In this document: positions 62,899 through 64,000 of the stretch, one piece after another
Layout: every line of letters begins with the position of its first letter
Position numbering within the stretch: the first letter of the stretch is position 1
From: Bremerella volcania
GTDB lineage: Bacteria > Planctomycetota > Planctomycetia > Pirellulales > Pirellulaceae
Direction of reading: 5' to 3'
DNA length: 64,000 nucleotides
NCBI RefSeq assembly: GCF_007748115.1
Contig: NZ_CP036289.1
Coordinates: forward strand, 1,674,001-1,738,000
Translations under genes and position numbers: made by a program
The notes under the pieces: model-generated
Databases searched by the model: none
Seen by the model: only the letters and a program-made list of their open reading frames with translations
What the model was told of the DNA's origin: nothing

Positions 62899-63915
62899 AT
62901 GAAATGGACCCCTGACACAACCCTCACCGATTTTTATGAGCTGTGCTACCGCCGTCAAAAGCATGCCGGCAAGTCGCCCAATACGGTCACCGACTATCGC
63001 GTTGCCATTCGGCGGTACCGTGCCTACTTCGAAGCCGCCGGCCAGTCGATCGAACCAAAATTGTCGCACCTGACGGACGACTACCTGTCCGACTTCCAAG
63101 CCTGGTATGTCGACGACCTCGATCGAGCGCCGGAGACGCCGAACAAATACGCTCGCAACATTAAGGCGATATGGCGATACGCGAAACGCAAGGGAGCAAT
63201 CGATTACCTGCCCGATGTCGATCGCCTGCCGACGCCCAAGCACGCCCGCAAAACCTGGACGCCCGCCGAATTTGACCGGCTGTTGACTGCGGCCAGCCAG
63301 TTGCCAGGTGATTTTGGCGGCGTGCCGGCTGCCGTCTTCTGGCGAGCGATCATCATGGTCGTCACCAACACGGCCAGCCGCATCAACGCCATCATGCAGC
63401 TGAAGGTTTCCGACGTCGATTTCGAACGTGAAAAGATCTCGATCGACCACGACCACACCAAAGACAACGCCGACCATCGGCCTCCGCTATTGCCGGTCAC
63501 GGCTGAAGCGATCCGGCAACTGCTGGCGTGTCGGCCGGCGAAACGCAGCGATCGCCTGTTTGCCTGCTGGCCGTACGACGAGCATGCCGACCGCAACTGG
63601 GATACGCTCCGCGATCACTACAAAAAGCTGCTCGCTCAGGCGGAGTTACCGGCCAGCCGTAAGTTTTTGTTTCACTGCCTCCGCGCGTACACGCTCACCC
63701 GGATCGCGGCCAAGTACGGCATTGAGGCCGCGCGGCAGTTCGTCAAGCATTCGTCCCTCTCGGTCACGATGGCTTACATCGACTTTGACCAGATTGAGGG
63801 AACGGTCGACATCAAGCAAGTGTTTCCCGAGTTCTCCGGCACGCGTCCACCCACGCCGCCGGCACCTGGCGGTCCGCAGCTGCGAGTGTTTCGCGGCGAC
63901 GCGGCAGCCGGGTGA
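62899..63915 (+). CDS. Phage-type tyrosine recombinase / integrase
   Basis: 338 residues from the ATG at 62899; the frame opens far upstream (62701) but the N-terminal part before this ATG has no domain. A SAM-like DNA-binding domain (about 10-100, KSPNTVTDYRVAIRRYRAYF) precedes the catalytic domain. Catalytic residues: Arg161 (TASRINAIMQL), Lys188, His259 and Arg262 (FHCLRAYTL), His284 (VKHSSLSVTMAY) and nucleophile Tyr293. Unlike the chromosomal Xer it stands next to a tRNA gene and should integrate an island or prophage there. The ribosome site is a distant GGGAG. Confidence 0.93.
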   Translation: MKWTPDTTLTDFYELCYRRQKHAGKSPNTVTDYRVAIRRYRAYFEAAGQSIEPKLSHLTDDYLSDFQAWYVDDLDRAPETPNKYARNIKAIWRYAKRKGAIDYLPDVDRLPTPKHARKTWTPAEFDRLLTAASQLPGDFGGVPAAVFWRAIIMVVTNTASRINAIMQLKVSDVDFEREKISIDHDHTKDNADHRPPLLPVTAEAIRQLLACRPAKRSDRLFACWPYDEHADRNWDTLRDHYKKLLAQAELPASRKFLFHCLRAYTLTRIAAKYGIEAARQFVKHSSLSVTMAYIDFDQIEGTVDIKQVFPEFSGTRPPTPPAPGGPQLRVFRGDAAAG

Positions 63916-63951
63916 ATTTTAATGTTTAGCTTGACTACGAGGAGAGATCAG

Positions 63952-64000
63952 ATGGACACATACGAGGACTATACGCTTATGGAAGCGACAGAGAATGACT
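63952..64000 (+). CDS. Start of an unknown gene, truncated by the window end
   Basis: An ATG at 63952 follows an excellent GAGGAGA ribosome site (63940-63946) 37 bp after the integrase stop. The 16 visible codons read MDTYEDYTLMEATEND, acidic and without recognisable motif. It may be co-transcribed with the integrase, for example as an excisionase or cargo gene, but too little is visible to say. Confidence 0.6.
   Translation, partial: MDTYEDYTLMEATEND

Overview
The window is about 57% GC and reads as the chromosome of a marine planctomycete, most likely Pirellulaceae (Blastopirellula/Bremerella-like). This placement is an inference. It rests on protein style (long signal-peptide TPR proteins, an ECF sigma factor paired with a vWA-type membrane protein, planctomycete-type uncharacterised secreted proteins), on frequent GTG/TTG starts and on scattered Shine-Dalgarno sites. 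No rRNA is present to confirm it.

Layout. 1-6.6 kb: the 3' part of prmC, a degenerate GGDEF protein, an OB-fold/HD exoribonuclease, a galE-plsC pair and a Xer recombinase. 6.6-13 kb (minus strand): an operon of two exported TPR proteins, an ExbB/TolQ-like proton channel and two ExbD/TolR-like proteins, ending at an intrinsic terminator that lies inside the 3' end of xer. 13.2-15.9 kb (minus strand): ECF sigma factor plus vWA membrane protein, probably its anti-sigma partner. 16.2-21 kb: two overlapping paralogous membrane proteins of unknown function, malate dehydrogenase, and an alpha/beta-hydrolase-fold protein that has lost its nucleophile.

21.4-55.8 kb is a large flagellar locus on the plus strand: TPR membrane protein, FlgN-like chaperone, NtrB/NtrC-type two-component pair, flgB-flgC-fliE-fliF-fliG-fliH-fliI-fliJ-(MotE-like)-fliK-flgD-flgE-flbD-motA-motB-fliL-fliN-fliO-fliP-fliQ-fliR-flhB, then two minus-strand genes (PLC-like plus HhH protein; sulfotransferase), then flhA-flhF-flhG-small membrane protein-fliA and a strong terminator. 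Together these encode the basal body, export apparatus, motor, hook and regulators (an NtrC-type activator early, sigma-28 late). fliM, flgF/flgG, flgH/flgI, the hook-filament junction proteins, filament cap and flagellin are not in the window. The switch proteins are unusual: FliN carries three FliM-like CheY-binding motifs, and FliG has a long linker and an altered torque helix.

56-61.8 kb: aspartoacylase-family deacylase, a second GGDEF protein with intact active and inhibitory sites, a GlmU-like protein, metF and a secreted beta-rich protein. 62.1-64 kb: tRNA-Leu(CAA), about 700 bp of non-coding DNA rich in inverted repeats (including a perfect 25-bp pair), a phage-type tyrosine integrase and the start of a further gene. 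This looks like one end of a genomic island integrated at the tRNA.
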